Of a stretch of DNA of 64,000 nt, positions 16,729 to 24,868 are shown piece by piece (position 1 is the stretch's first letter; each line of letters begins with the position of its first letter). The stretch is from Nonomuraea sp. NBC_00507 (GTDB lineage Bacteria > Actinomycetota > Actinomycetes > Streptosporangiales > Streptosporangiaceae): contig NZ_CP107853.1 of assembly GCF_036013525.1 (NCBI RefSeq), positions 11,098,001 to 11,162,000 on the forward strand, in the 5' to 3' direction. The position numbers and the translations under genes were made by a program. Below the pieces are notes generated by a model, which did no database searches, had not been told where the DNA came from, and saw only the letters and a list, made by a program, of their open reading frames with translations.

Positions 16729-18060
16729 TCAGACGCGAACCTTCGGCTTGATCTCGTCGAACTTGCGCGGGCCGATGCCGCTCACTTCGCGCAACTGCTC
16801 CACGCTGGTGAATCCGCCGTGGCTGTCACGGAACTCGGTGATGCGGGCGGCCAGGACCTCTCCCACGCCTGGGAGTTGCTCGAGTTGCTCTGTCGTGGCG
16901 GAGTTCAGGTCGAGGACGGTCGCGGCCGGGTCCGAGACGGCAGAGCCGGGAGCGGCCGGGCCCGCGGGGGTGCCCACCACGATCTGCTCCCCGTCGATCA
17001 AGCGTCTGGCGAGGTTGAGCGAGCCGGTGGAGGCGCCACGGGCCACCCCACCGGCCACCGTCACCGCGTCCGCGACACGGGCGCCCGCTGGGAGAAGGTA
17101 GACGCCGGGTTTGCGGATCTTGCCTGCGACATGGACGGTCACCTTCGCGGTCGGGGACGGCGTCGAGGACGAGATCGGGGTGGGAGGCGGGAGTGGCTCC
17201 GGTGTGGGCTGCGATCGCCAAACGAAGAAGCCGGCGACGGCCACCGCAAGGGCGCCGACGGCGAGCAGCACGCGAAGACCCGGCTTGCCGGGGTCCAAGG
17301 CAGGGCCCTGCGAGGCCAGCGCTGCCCGGAACGCCTGGAAGGAGGGCGGTATGGGGATCGGACCGCTGGTACGCCCAGGTGGTGCCAGGGTCGGGCCATC
17401 GATACCGCTCGGTGGGGCCGGGACTGGCCGGCCGTCGGGCCGAGGTGGTGGTGGGTGCGGGTCACCGCCATGCCATCCCGGCGCCGAGGCCGGCCCGCTC
17501 TCGGGCCGAGGCGGCAGTGGGACTCGATCACCTTCATGCCATCCCAGTGCCGAGGCCGGCCCGCTTTCCGCCTGAGGCGGCAGTGGGACCTGATCATCGC
17601 CATGCCATCCCAACACCGAGGCCGACCCGCTCTCCGCCCGAGGCGGCAGTGCGGCCTGATCACCGTCATGCCATCCCAGGGCCAAGGCCAGGCGGTCGTT
17701 GCGATCGGACAGCATGAGAGCTGTGTCGCCGTTGCGGCCGGAAGGGTGGGACGTGGCGGGGTCCTCGTCGTGGCCCGGTGCGGAAGTCTCGCCCCAGCCG
17801 AATGTCGTGGTGTCGTCGTCTCCGACGGCCGGCAAGTGGTCGGTCGTCTCCCGACGTGCGGTCGGGGGATCCTCGATCCCGGACCCGCGAGCCTGAAGCG
17901 TGGAGGGAGTGCCGTCGCCACTCTCCCTTGTCTCGACGCGCAGGGCGTGACCGCCAGTGCGCCGAGGCAGGAGTCGGCGGGGACGGCGGGCAGGGGTCAT
18001 GATCGACCGTAGCCGGGATGCGGCTATGGCGCGCTCCGCGGTCGGATCAGGCGTTCGCAC
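16729..18060 (-). CDS. comEA: ComEA family helix-hairpin-helix DNA-binding protein with long cytoplasmic N-terminus
   Basis: 443 residues. The C-terminal third is ComEA: a membrane segment VLLAVGALAVAVAGFFVW (about residue 265), a Pro/Ser/Thr spacer, an SLBB domain (VTVHVAGKIRKPGVYLLPAG), then the paired helix-hairpin-helix motif LNSATTEQLEQLPGVGEVLA with GFTSVEQLREVSGIGPRKFD. It would bind incoming DNA outside the membrane. The 260-residue N-terminal part is polar, Pro-rich and apparently disordered, with about four 22-residue repeats (LGWHDGDQAALPPRAESG and variants). Typical ComEA proteins are 200-300 residues. The start could be 18060 or an internal ATG at 18000 (MTPARRPRRLL). Confidence 0.9.
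   Translation of the reverse strand: MRTPDPTAERAIAASRLRSIMTPARRPRRLLPRRTGGHALRVETRESGDGTPSTLQARGSGIEDPPTARRETTDHLPAVGDDDTTTFGWGETSAPGHDEDPATSHPSGRNGDTALMLSDRNDRLALALGWHDGDQAALPPRAESGSASVLGWHGDDQVPLPPQAESGPASALGWHEGDRVPLPPRPESGPASAPGWHGGDPHPPPPRPDGRPVPAPPSGIDGPTLAPPGRTSGPIPIPPSFQAFRAALASQGPALDPGKPGLRVLLAVGALAVAVAGFFVWRSQPTPEPLPPPTPISSSTPSPTAKVTVHVAGKIRKPGVYLLPAGARVADAVTVAGGVARGASTGSLNLARRLIDGEQIVVGTPAGPAAPGSAVSDPAATVLDLNSATTEQLEQLPGVGEVLAARITEFRDSHGGFTSVEQLREVSGIGPRKFDEIKPKVRV
17450..17690. repeat. 66-bp tandem repeat inside comEA (about 4 copies)
   Basis: The landmark ATGCCATCCC recurs at 17470, 17536, 17602 and 17668, an exact 66-bp period. Each unit encodes 22 residues with a conserved GWH-x-GD-x(4)-PP core. 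Copies differ by scattered substitutions, so the array is older or under weaker homogenisation than the DegV repeat. Confidence 0.92.
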
Positions 18061-18194
18061 GCAAGAGAACGTAGGACCCTAGCGGCCGCTGTGAGGGCCC
18101 GAGCGACGTTCTGGGGACAGGAGACGCATGAGTGATAGGGCTGTGGACACAGAGGCCGCAGAGGCGCGCTTGAGGCCGCCACGGCCCCGGATGG

Positions 18195-19151
18195 CTACAC
18201 GTGGCATGGGGTGACGGTCAGCCCCAGCATGCCTGGGCCGACGTGGGCGCCGATCACCGGGCCGACCTCCACCACCCGCAGGTCCACCAGCCCAGGCACT
18301 CGCTTCGGCAGACGTTCCGCGAGTGCTTCCGCACGGGATCTCGCCGCCAGATGCTGGACCGCCACCTCCACCGGACCCTCACCGGCCGCCCGCACCGCCA
18401 GATCCTCCAGGCGGGCGATCGCGCGCGTCGGCGTGCGGACCTTCTCCAGCAGGGAGATCTGGCCGTTCACGATGTGGAGGAGCGGCTTGATCATGAGAGC
18501 GGAGCCGAGCACTGAGGCGGCGGTGCCGATGCGGCCGCTGCGGCGCAGGTAGTCGAGCGTGTCGACGTAGAAGAAGGTCTGGGTGGTCTCGGCGCAGCGG
18601 CGGGCCACCGAGGTCACCGACTCCAGTGACCCGCCTTCCGCGGCGGCGCGCGCCGCGGCCAGCACCGGGTAGCCGAGGCCCATCGCGATCGAACGGCTGT
18701 CGATCACTTCCACCGGTACGGGTGCGTCACGGGCGGCTAACCTGGCCGAGTCGACGGTGCCCGACATGTCGCTGGACAGGTGGATCGAGACCACCCCTGT
18801 CGCGCCGGCTCCGGCCAAGGACGCATAGCAGGCGGCGAAGCGGGCCGGTGAGGGACGTGAGGTGGCCGCGGAGGCGAGGTCCGCACGATCCGGCACCCCG
18901 CCACCCATCGTGCCGCCCGAGTCCGCACGATCCGGCACCCCGCCACCCATCGTGCCGCCCGAGTCCGCACGATCCGGCACCCCGCCACCCATCGTGCCGC
19001 CCGAGTCCGCTCGATCCGGCATCCCGCCGCCATAAGAGCCCTCGTCGTACGGCGTGCCCTTCACGATCACCTGCAACGGCACGACGGCGACACCCGGCAC
19101 TGCAGGCAGGTAAGCAGATGAATCCGTGACAACGGCAACGGTGGGCGACAT
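18195..19151 (-). CDS. DegV family fatty-acid-binding protein with repeat insertion
   Basis: DegV/FakB-like protein, expected to bind a fatty acid for phosphorylation by a FakA-type kinase. The N-terminus VAVVTDSSAYLP carries the family TDS motif, then VVPLQVIVKGTPYDEG, TSRPSPARFAACY, VSIHLSSDMSGT, VEVIDSRSIAMGLGYPVLAA and YLRRSGRIG. At 318 residues it is about 35-50 longer than usual; the excess is a repeat GGGVPDRADSGGTM placed between the second strand and the TSRPSP motif. The family fold would have a loop or short helical region there. It follows comEA in the same direction, as in relatives. Confidence 0.9.
   Translation of the reverse strand: MSPTVAVVTDSSAYLPAVPGVAVVPLQVIVKGTPYDEGSYGGGMPDRADSGGTMGGGVPDRADSGGTMGGGVPDRADSGGTMGGGVPDRADLASAATSRPSPARFAACYASLAGAGATGVVSIHLSSDMSGTVDSARLAARDAPVPVEVIDSRSIAMGLGYPVLAAARAAAEGGSLESVTSVARRCAETTQTFFYVDTLDYLRRSGRIGTAASVLGSALMIKPLLHIVNGQISLLEKVRTPTRAIARLEDLAVRAAGEGPVEVAVQHLAARSRAEALAERLPKRVPGLVDLRVVEVGPVIGAHVGPGMLGLTVTPCHV
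18881..19034. repeat. 42-bp tandem repeat inside the degV-family gene
   Basis: GATCCGGCACCCCGCCACCC starts at 18887 and 18929 and 18971, with a diverged copy at 19013 (one base changed inside the unit, then GCCGCC). The period is exactly 42 bp, and the first three copies are identical, pointing to recent expansion or homogenisation. It encodes 14-residue units in frame. Confidence 0.95.
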
Positions 19152-19190
19152 ATGCCGAGATTAGCCAGTCGGCCCGTCGCCCTGAAGCGG

Positions 19191-20399
19191 TTACTGGACC
19201 GGCGTGCCGCCCCGCCACACGCGGCGCGGCTTGAGGCCGAAGGACCAGGCGAAAGCGCCCTCGTGGTCGGCGTCCCACTGCACGATGTCCGCCAGCCGCC
19301 CCGGCGCCAGGACGCCACGGTCGGGAGCGCCCAGGACGGTGGCACCGCCGAGGGTGGCCGCGCGGAGCGCGTCGTTGACGCTCATCCCGAACGCCGACAC
19401 CGCCATGGCGATCACCAGCGACATCGACGTGATGCCGCAGTAGCCGGGGTTGTGGTCGCTGCCGAGCGCGATCTGCACGCCGTGCTTGATCATCTGGCGG
19501 ACCGGCGGCAGGTGGCCACGCTGGAGTGCCGTGGCGGGGCAGACGACCGCGGGCACGCCGTAGCGGGACATGATGGCGATGTCCTCGTCCGACATGTGGT
19601 GCAGGCCGTCGGCGGAGGCGCAACCGAGCTCGGCGGCCAGCTGGACCGCGCCGCGGCGGCTGTAGAGGCCGGCGTGGATGCGCGGCAGCAGACCGACGTT
19701 GCGGCCGGAGGCGAGGACCCAGCGGGATTCCTCGGTGGTGAAGTGGCCCTCGTCGCAGTAGACGTCGACGCTGTCGGCGCCCGCCGCGGCCGCGTCGGCG
19801 CACCAGGCGCCCACGGCCTCGACGTATTCGCGCTGGCGGCCGAAGTATTCGGGCGGGACGGTGTGCGCCGCCAGGAAGGTGACGTGCAGACGCGGCATCA
19901 TCGGCTCCTTCTCCAGCTCGCGCAGGAGCCGCACGTCGGCCAGCTCGCCGTCGCGCGTGAGATGGTAGCCGGTCTTGGCCTCGACGGTGGTGGTGCCGCT
20001 GAGCAGCCAGCCGCGCAGCCGCTCGCGTACGCCGTTGCACAGGGTCCACGGGTCGGTGCCGCGGGTCACGGTGACGGTGGAGCCCACGCCGCCGCCCGCC
20101 GCGGTGATCGAGGCGGCGCTGGAGCCGCCGGTGCGGATGGCGAGCTCGGCGTAGCGGTTGCCGGCGTAGACGGGATGCGTGTGGGCGTCGATGAGGCCGG
20201 GCGTGACCAGCGCACCGCCAAGGTTTTCGACGTGGTCGACGTCGACGATGTCGTCGACGACTCCGGGCACGCTCTGCGGCAGGTCGGGGGCTCGCCCTAC
20301 CCACGCGATGCGGTCGTTGTGAACGAGAATGGCCGCGTTGCTGAGGACCTCGTTGCCGGTCCAGAGGCGGCCGATGTTGGTGAGGAGCCGAACGGTCAC
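19191..20399 (-). CDS. hutI: Imidazolonepropionase
   Basis: Third enzyme of histidine degradation, hydrolysing 4-imidazolone-5-propanoate to N-formimino-glutamate. Amidohydrolase features: the metal site TPGLIDAHTHPVYAGNR, the substrate loop EAKTGYHLTRDGE, FLAAHTVPPEYFGR, and the second metal region IALGSDHNPGYCGITSMSL. The frame is open to 20444, but I favour the GTG at 20399: it overlaps the stop of a small upstream ORF that has the only strong ribosome-binding site, and it gives a 402-residue product of normal family length. No hutU or hutH is nearby. Confidence 0.93.
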   Translation of the reverse strand: MTVRLLTNIGRLWTGNEVLSNAAILVHNDRIAWVGRAPDLPQSVPGVVDDIVDVDHVENLGGALVTPGLIDAHTHPVYAGNRYAELAIRTGGSSAASITAAGGGVGSTVTVTRGTDPWTLCNGVRERLRGWLLSGTTTVEAKTGYHLTRDGELADVRLLRELEKEPMMPRLHVTFLAAHTVPPEYFGRQREYVEAVGAWCADAAAAGADSVDVYCDEGHFTTEESRWVLASGRNVGLLPRIHAGLYSRRGAVQLAAELGCASADGLHHMSDEDIAIMSRYGVPAVVCPATALQRGHLPPVRQMIKHGVQIALGSDHNPGYCGITSMSLVIAMAVSAFGMSVNDALRAATLGGATVLGAPDRGVLAPGRLADIVQWDADHEGAFAWSFGLKPRRVWRGGTPVQ

Positions 20400-20494
20400 C
20401 GCATCACCGCCCTGCGTGAGCCCCAGCGCGGGCACAGTGCCCAACGCACGGCCTGTGCCGCGCCCACTGAGTCCGCTCCGGGTCCGGACGACAT
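20396..20494 (-). CDS. Small leader ORF translationally coupled to hutI
   Basis: A 32-residue ORF (beginning MSSGPGADSVGAAQAV, ending AVMR) whose ATG at 20494 is preceded by AGGAG with an eight-base spacer. Its TGA overlaps the proposed GTG start of hutI (GTGA). I recognise no domain, and the peptide has a single Cys and two Trp but no His. It could be a coupling leader, a small protein, or an accidental ORF; the strong ribosome-binding site and exact overlap argue against accident. Confidence 0.5.
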   Translation of the reverse strand: MSSGPGADSVGAAQAVRWALCPRWGSRRAVMR

Positions 20495-20930
20495 GGGGGG
20501 TCTCCTGCTCTCATCCGCTCGAGTTGTGCGGTGACCGTATCGCCAGAGTCATGATCCGGCGATTTCGGTTCAGTTACGTTATTTCACATGTTGGGCTGGT
20601 GTACAGGGTTATTCGGAAGAAAGACCACAGATCCCAACCGCCACCCAGCCCCGCCTCGTACTCCTGGCCCCCGCTGACGACTTCGACACCATGAGTCATC
20701 ATCTGAAACCCAGAACCCACACCCAAAAGCTAGAAGACCTACGTCAGGTCTGGCCAATCCTAGCAATAGCCGGGGCTCGGGGACCACTGTCGCTTTTAGG
20801 CAACTCTGCACGCTTTGCGGCCAGTGCTGCCCAACCATGCCGTGATGAACCGCCGATGGCCGCCGACGGCATCATCCGTGCCGAGCGGCCCCACCGTACC
20901 GCAGCACGGCGGAGTCGCCCAGCGGAATCG
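20495..20930. other. Intergenic region between hutI leader and hflX
   Basis: About 435 bases of lower GC than the surroundings. It must contain the hut promoter and the end of the hflX transcript. Short open frames on both strands lack ribosome-binding sites and family resemblance. I see no tRNA-like fold or clear terminator. Confidence 0.5.
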
Positions 20931-22367
20931 TCAAAAGACGCGTTCGACCGGCTTGCCCACCCGCTCCAGCTCCTGGAACAGGCTGGGCAGCACGCGAGCG
21001 TGCAGGATCGTGCCGTCCTCCACGTGGTCCACAGAGAGCACCTCGCCCTCCTTGTGAGCCCGTGAGATCAGGTCGCCCCGCTCGTACGGCACCAGCAGGT
21101 GCACCTCGAGGTCCAGCCTGGGGAGCTCGCGCTCGATGAGCGTGATCAGCTCGGGGATGCCCTTGCCCGTCCGCGCCGACACCACGATGCTGTCCCGCTC
21201 ACGCCGCAGCACCCGGTCGATCACGTCGGGATCGGCCGCGTCGGCCTTGTTGATCACGACGATCTCGCGGATGTCCTGCGCGCCGTCGATGTCGGCGAGC
21301 ACCTCGCGCACCGCCGCCAGCTGCCCCTCGGGGTCGGGGTGCGAGCCGTCGACCACGTGCAGGATCAGGTCGGCGTCGGCGACCTCCTCCAGCGTGGAGC
21401 GGAACGCCTCGACCAGCTGGTGCGGCAGGTGGCGCACGAAGCCGACGGTGTCGGCGATCGTGAACAGCCTGCCCTCGGGCGTGCGCGCCCGGCGCACCGT
21501 CGGGTCGAGGGTGGCGAACAGCGCGTCCTCCACCAGCACGCCCGCACCGGTGATCCGGTTGAGCAACGAGGACTTGCCGGCGTTGGTGTAGCCGGCGATG
21601 GCCACGGCCGGGACCTCGCGCCGCTGGCGCTGGTAGCGCATGGTGTCACGGGCGGTGGACATGCCGCCGATCTGGCGGCGCAGCTTGGCCATCCGCTCGC
21701 GGATGCGGCGGCGGTCGAGCTCGATCTTGGTCTCACCGGGGCCGCGGCCGCCGATGCCGACGCCGCCCGCGGCCCGGCCACCGACCTGCCTGGACAGGTT
21801 GCCACCCCAGCCGCGCAGGCGGGGCAGCAGGTATTGCAGTTGCGCGAGCTCGACCTGCGCCTTGCCCTCGCGGCTCTTGGCGTGCTGGGCGAAGATGTCG
21901 AGGATCAGCGCCGTACGGTCGATCACCTTGACCTTGACCGTGTCCTCGAGCTGACGGAGCTGACCGGGGGTCAGCTCGCCGTCGCAGATCACGGTGTCGG
22001 CGCCGTGGGACTCGACCACGTCGCGCAGCTCCAGCGCCTTGCCGGAGCCGATGTATGTGGCGGGGTCGGGCTTCTGACGGCGCTGGATGAGCCCGTCGAG
22101 CACCTGCGACCCGGCCGTCTCGGCCAGGAGCTTGAGTTCGAGCAGGGAGTTTTCCGCGTCCTCGGCGGTGCCCGAGGTCCAGACGCCGACGAGGACGACC
22201 CGCTCGAGTCGTAGCTGCCGGTATTCGACTTCGGAAATGTCCTGGAGTTCAGTGGACAGACCTGCCACACGGCGGAGCGCCTGGCGCTCCTCGAGGTCGA
22301 AATCGCCGGATTCGAGCGTGATGTTTTCGTGCATTCGTGTCATCTCTATGAGGGAACGTCTGGACAC
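20931..22367 (-). CDS. hflX: Ribosome-splitting GTPase HflX
   Basis: GTPase that splits stalled or hibernating 70S ribosomes. The N-terminal HflX domain (RVVLVGVWTSGTAEDAENSL, YIGSGKALELRDVVESHGAD) is followed by the glycine-rich linker GRGPGETKIELDRRRI and the G domain: G1 GYTNAGKSS, G2 ATLDPT, G3 DTVGF, G4 NKAD. The C-terminal extension is the usual one. At 478 residues from the GTG at 22367 it is typical; in-frame ATGs at 22343 and 22334 are alternative starts. In actinomycetes hflX usually lies just after dapF; here dapF is about 17 kb away with other genes between. Confidence 0.94.
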   Translation of the reverse strand: MSRRSLIEMTRMHENITLESGDFDLEERQALRRVAGLSTELQDISEVEYRQLRLERVVLVGVWTSGTAEDAENSLLELKLLAETAGSQVLDGLIQRRQKPDPATYIGSGKALELRDVVESHGADTVICDGELTPGQLRQLEDTVKVKVIDRTALILDIFAQHAKSREGKAQVELAQLQYLLPRLRGWGGNLSRQVGGRAAGGVGIGGRGPGETKIELDRRRIRERMAKLRRQIGGMSTARDTMRYQRQRREVPAVAIAGYTNAGKSSLLNRITGAGVLVEDALFATLDPTVRRARTPEGRLFTIADTVGFVRHLPHQLVEAFRSTLEEVADADLILHVVDGSHPDPEGQLAAVREVLADIDGAQDIREIVVINKADAADPDVIDRVLRRERDSIVVSARTGKGIPELITLIERELPRLDLEVHLLVPYERGDLISRAHKEGEVLSVDHVEDGTILHARVLPSLFQELERVGKPVERVF

Positions 22368-22418
22368 CTCGGTGTCTTCCCACGATGGTGGCAGACATCC
22401 CCGGGGTAAGCATCTGAG

Positions 22419-23111
22419 TTATGCGGGCACCACGCTGACGTTGCCGGAGCCCGCGCTCAAGGAGATCTTGTTCGGTGACGAGCCGTCGTCCTTGACCGAG
22501 ACAGTCACGTCGCCGGAGCCCGTGTCGGTCTTCACGTCGTAAGCCCCGTCGGGAACGTTGAGCACGATGTCTCCCGAACCGGCCTTCAGCTGTGCGCTGG
22601 TGGGCGCCGTCGTGTACTTGAGCTCGACGTTCCCCGACCCCGCCTCGGCGACCACCGTCTTGCCCGCCAGGCCCGAGCCGTCCACGTCGCCGGAGCCGAG
22701 GTGCACATCGACGTTCCCGGTCAGGGCCCTGAGTGTGATGTTGCCCGAGCCGCTGTCGAGGTCGACCGCCAGTCCCTTCGGGACCTCGATCTCGTAGTCG
22801 ACGCTGCAGCTGCCCCAGTTCGACGGGCAGTCGTACGTCACGAACAACGCGCCACCCTCGACCTTGTGCTCCGGCTTGGGCTTGTCGTCGCCGCGCCAGC
22901 GGAGCTTCTCGACGACCCGGATGGCCGTGCCGTCGGTCTCGGTGACGACGGTGTCGCCGGCGTGGCTTTCGAGCTGAAGCTTGGTGACCTTGTCCGTCAC
23001 CTCGTAGGACGTCGTGTCCTGGTTCGTGGGGCCGGCGAGGTCGCCGAGCCCGCACCCTGTCAGCAGCACCGCCGAGGCCAGCAGCCCGCCCGCGATCGCA
23101 ATCGTCTTCAT
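22419..23111 (-). CDS. Exported lipoprotein of the DUF4097 (putative adhesin) type
   Basis: A 230-residue protein with a clear lipoprotein signal: MKTIAIAGGLLASAVLLTGC, lipobox LTGC with Cys20. The mature part consists of repeating strands carrying GSGN or GSGD turns (SGSGNITL, GSGDVDGSG, GSGNVELK, GSGDIVLN, GSGDVTVS, GSGNVSV), the right-handed beta-helix pattern of DUF4097/DUF2807 proteins. The ATG at 23111 has AAAGGA upstream. The gene follows no obvious operon partner and is divergent from aceB. Function unknown; cell-envelope sensing or adhesion is only a family guess. Confidence 0.82.
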   Translation of the reverse strand: MKTIAIAGGLLASAVLLTGCGLGDLAGPTNQDTTSYEVTDKVTKLQLESHAGDTVVTETDGTAIRVVEKLRWRGDDKPKPEHKVEGGALFVTYDCPSNWGSCSVDYEIEVPKGLAVDLDSGSGNITLRALTGNVDVHLGSGDVDGSGLAGKTVVAEAGSGNVELKYTTAPTSAQLKAGSGDIVLNVPDGAYDVKTDTGSGDVTVSVKDDGSSPNKISLSAGSGNVSVVPA

Positions 23112-23188
23112 GCGTTGAATCCTTTCGCGGTGAGGCCCTCGATCCCATCAGGAACTCCCCCGAGTAACCCCCGAGGAATACCCCACCT

Positions 23189-23218
23189 TTGACCCGGGAA
23201 GCAGGAGGGGAGTAGCTT
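23189..23218 (+). promoter_or_regulatory. Candidate sigma-70-type promoter of the aceB-glcDEF operon
   Basis: TTGACC at 23189-23194 and TAGCTT at 23213-23218, with an 18-base spacer. Transcription would start near 23225, inside the operator region described next. There is no experimental support. Confidence 0.5.
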
Positions 23219-23221
23219 CAC

Positions 23222-23257
23222 TTCCACAATCCAGAAGTGATTTTCCACAGAGCGGAA
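23222..23257. promoter_or_regulatory. Tandem operator-like boxes before malate synthase
   Basis: TTCCACA occurs at 23222-23228 and 23243-23249, 21 bases apart (two helical turns). The second copy is the left half of a 15-base imperfect palindrome, TTCCACAGAGCGGAA (23243-23257), typical of IclR-family sites. Position at the expected transcription start suggests repression, plausibly by the IclR protein encoded at the end of the operon. Confidence 0.6.
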
Positions 23258-23266
23258 AGAGGTCCC

Positions 23267-24844
23267 ATGGAGATCACCGGCCCGATCCTCGACCGGTTCG
23301 ACGAGATCCTCACGCCGGAGGCGCTCGGTTTCGTGGCGGCTCTCCAGCGGGAGTTCGGCGCCAGACGGCTGGAGCTGCTGGAGGCACGGCAGACGCGGCA
23401 GGCGGAGCTCTCAAACGGCGGCTTGCTCGACTTCCTCCCCGAGACCAAGGAGGTCAGGGAGGCCGAATGGCAGGTCGCGGCGCCGGCCCCCGGCCTGGAG
23501 GACCGCCGGGTCGAGATCACCGGGCCCGTCGACAAGAAGATGACCATCAACGCGCTCAACTCCGGCGCCAAGGTGTGGCTGGCCGACTTCGAGGACGCCA
23601 ACTCCCCGCTCTGGGAAAACTGCGTGGCCGGCCATCTCAATCTGCGTGACGCGCTCGACCGCACGATCGACTTCGAGACCGGCGGCAAGGCATACGCGCT
23701 CAAGCCCGACGACGAGTTGGCCACGGTCGTGGTGCGGCCGCGCGGCTGGCACCTGGACGAGAAGCACGCCCAGGTGGACGGGCAGCCGGTGTCGGGGTCG
23801 CTGTTCGACTTCGGGCTCTACCTCTTCCACTGCGCCCAGCGGCAGATCGACAAGGGCAAGGGCCCGTACTTCTACCTGCCCAAGATCGAGTCGCACCTGG
23901 AGGCGCGGCTCTGGAACGACGTCTTCACCAGGGCGCAGGAGCTGCTCGGCATCCCCTACGGCACCATCAGGGCCACCGTGCTCATCGAGACCTACCCGGC
24001 CGCGTTCGAGATGGAGGAGATCCTCTACGAGCTGCGTGACCACTCGGCCGGGCTCAACGCGGGCCGCTGGGACTACCTGTTCAGCGTGATCAAGAAGTTC
24101 CGCACCAGGGGCCGGGAGTTCCTGCTGCCGGAGCGGAACGCGGTGACGATGACGGCCCCGTTCATGCGCGCCTACACGGAGCTGCTGGTGCGCACCTGCC
24201 ACAAGCGCGGCGCGCACGCCATCGGCGGGATGGCGGCGTTCATCCCCTCGCGCAGGGACCCCGAGGTCAACGCCGTGGCGCTGGAGAAGGTGCGGGCGGA
24301 CAAGACGCGCGAGTCGGGCGACGGGTTCGACGGGTCATGGGTGGCCCACCCGGACCTGGTGCCGATCTGTCGCGAGGTGTTCGACGGGGTGCTGGGCTCG
24401 CGGCCCAACCAGCTCGACCGGCTGCGTGAGGACGTCAGCGTGACGGCGGCCGACCTGCTGGCGGTCTCGGAGACGCCCGGCGAGATCACCGAGACGGGGC
24501 TGCGTAGCAATGTGGACGTGGCGCTGCGTTACCTGGCCGCTTGGATGGGCGGGCTGGGCGCGGTGGCGATCCACAACCTCATGGAGGACGCCGCCACGGC
24601 CGAGATCTCGCGCTCGCAGATCTGGCAGTGGATCCACAACGACATCACGCTCGCGGACACGGGCGCGCAGGTGACCAAGGAGCTGGTCGAGCAGATCATC
24701 TCCGAGGAGCTCGCCAAGATCGCCGGGGAGCCGGGCTACGACGAGAAATTGTTCGACCAGGCCACCGCGTTGTTCAAGGAAGTGGCGCTGGACGACGACT
24801 TTGCCGAGTTCCTGACTCTTCCCGCTTATGCCCGCATGCCGTGA
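23267..24844 (+). CDS. aceB: Malate synthase A
   Basis: Condenses glyoxylate with acetyl-CoA to malate. The 525-residue product shows the malate synthase A pattern: [31 protein letters not shown], and the family signature [20 protein letters not shown], with [19 protein letters not shown] before it. The ATG at 23267 with AAAGAGG upstream is preferred over an in-frame GTG at 23237, which lies within the operator. It is the first gene of a run with glcDEF, so glyoxylate made by glycolate oxidase is consumed directly. No isocitrate lyase of the aceA type is in the window. Confidence 0.96.
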   Translation: MEITGPILDRFDEILTPEALGFVAALQREFGARRLELLEARQTRQAELSNGGLLDFLPETKEVREAEWQVAAPAPGLEDRRVEITGPVDKKMTINALNSGAKVWLADFEDANSPLWENCVAGHLNLRDALDRTIDFETGGKAYALKPDDELATVVVRPRGWHLDEKHAQVDGQPVSGSLFDFGLYLFHCAQRQIDKGKGPYFYLPKIESHLEARLWNDVFTRAQELLGIPYGTIRATVLIETYPAAFEMEEILYELRDHSAGLNAGRWDYLFSVIKKFRTRGREFLLPERNAVTMTAPFMRAYTELLVRTCHKRGAHAIGGMAAFIPSRRDPEVNAVALEKVRADKTRESGDGFDGSWVAHPDLVPICREVFDGVLGSRPNQLDRLREDVSVTAADLLAVSETPGEITETGLRSNVDVALRYLAAWMGGLGAVAIHNLMEDAATAEISRSQIWQWIHNDITLADTGAQVTKELVEQIISEELAKIAGEPGYDEKLFDQATALFKEVALDDDFAEFLTLPAYARMP

Positions 24845-24868
24845 ATAATCGGAAACGGAGGTGATCGA

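Noticed and set aside
20584..20838. An 84-codon minus-strand ORF in the hutI-hflX gap
   Set aside because: No ribosome-binding site, odd composition and no family resemblance.
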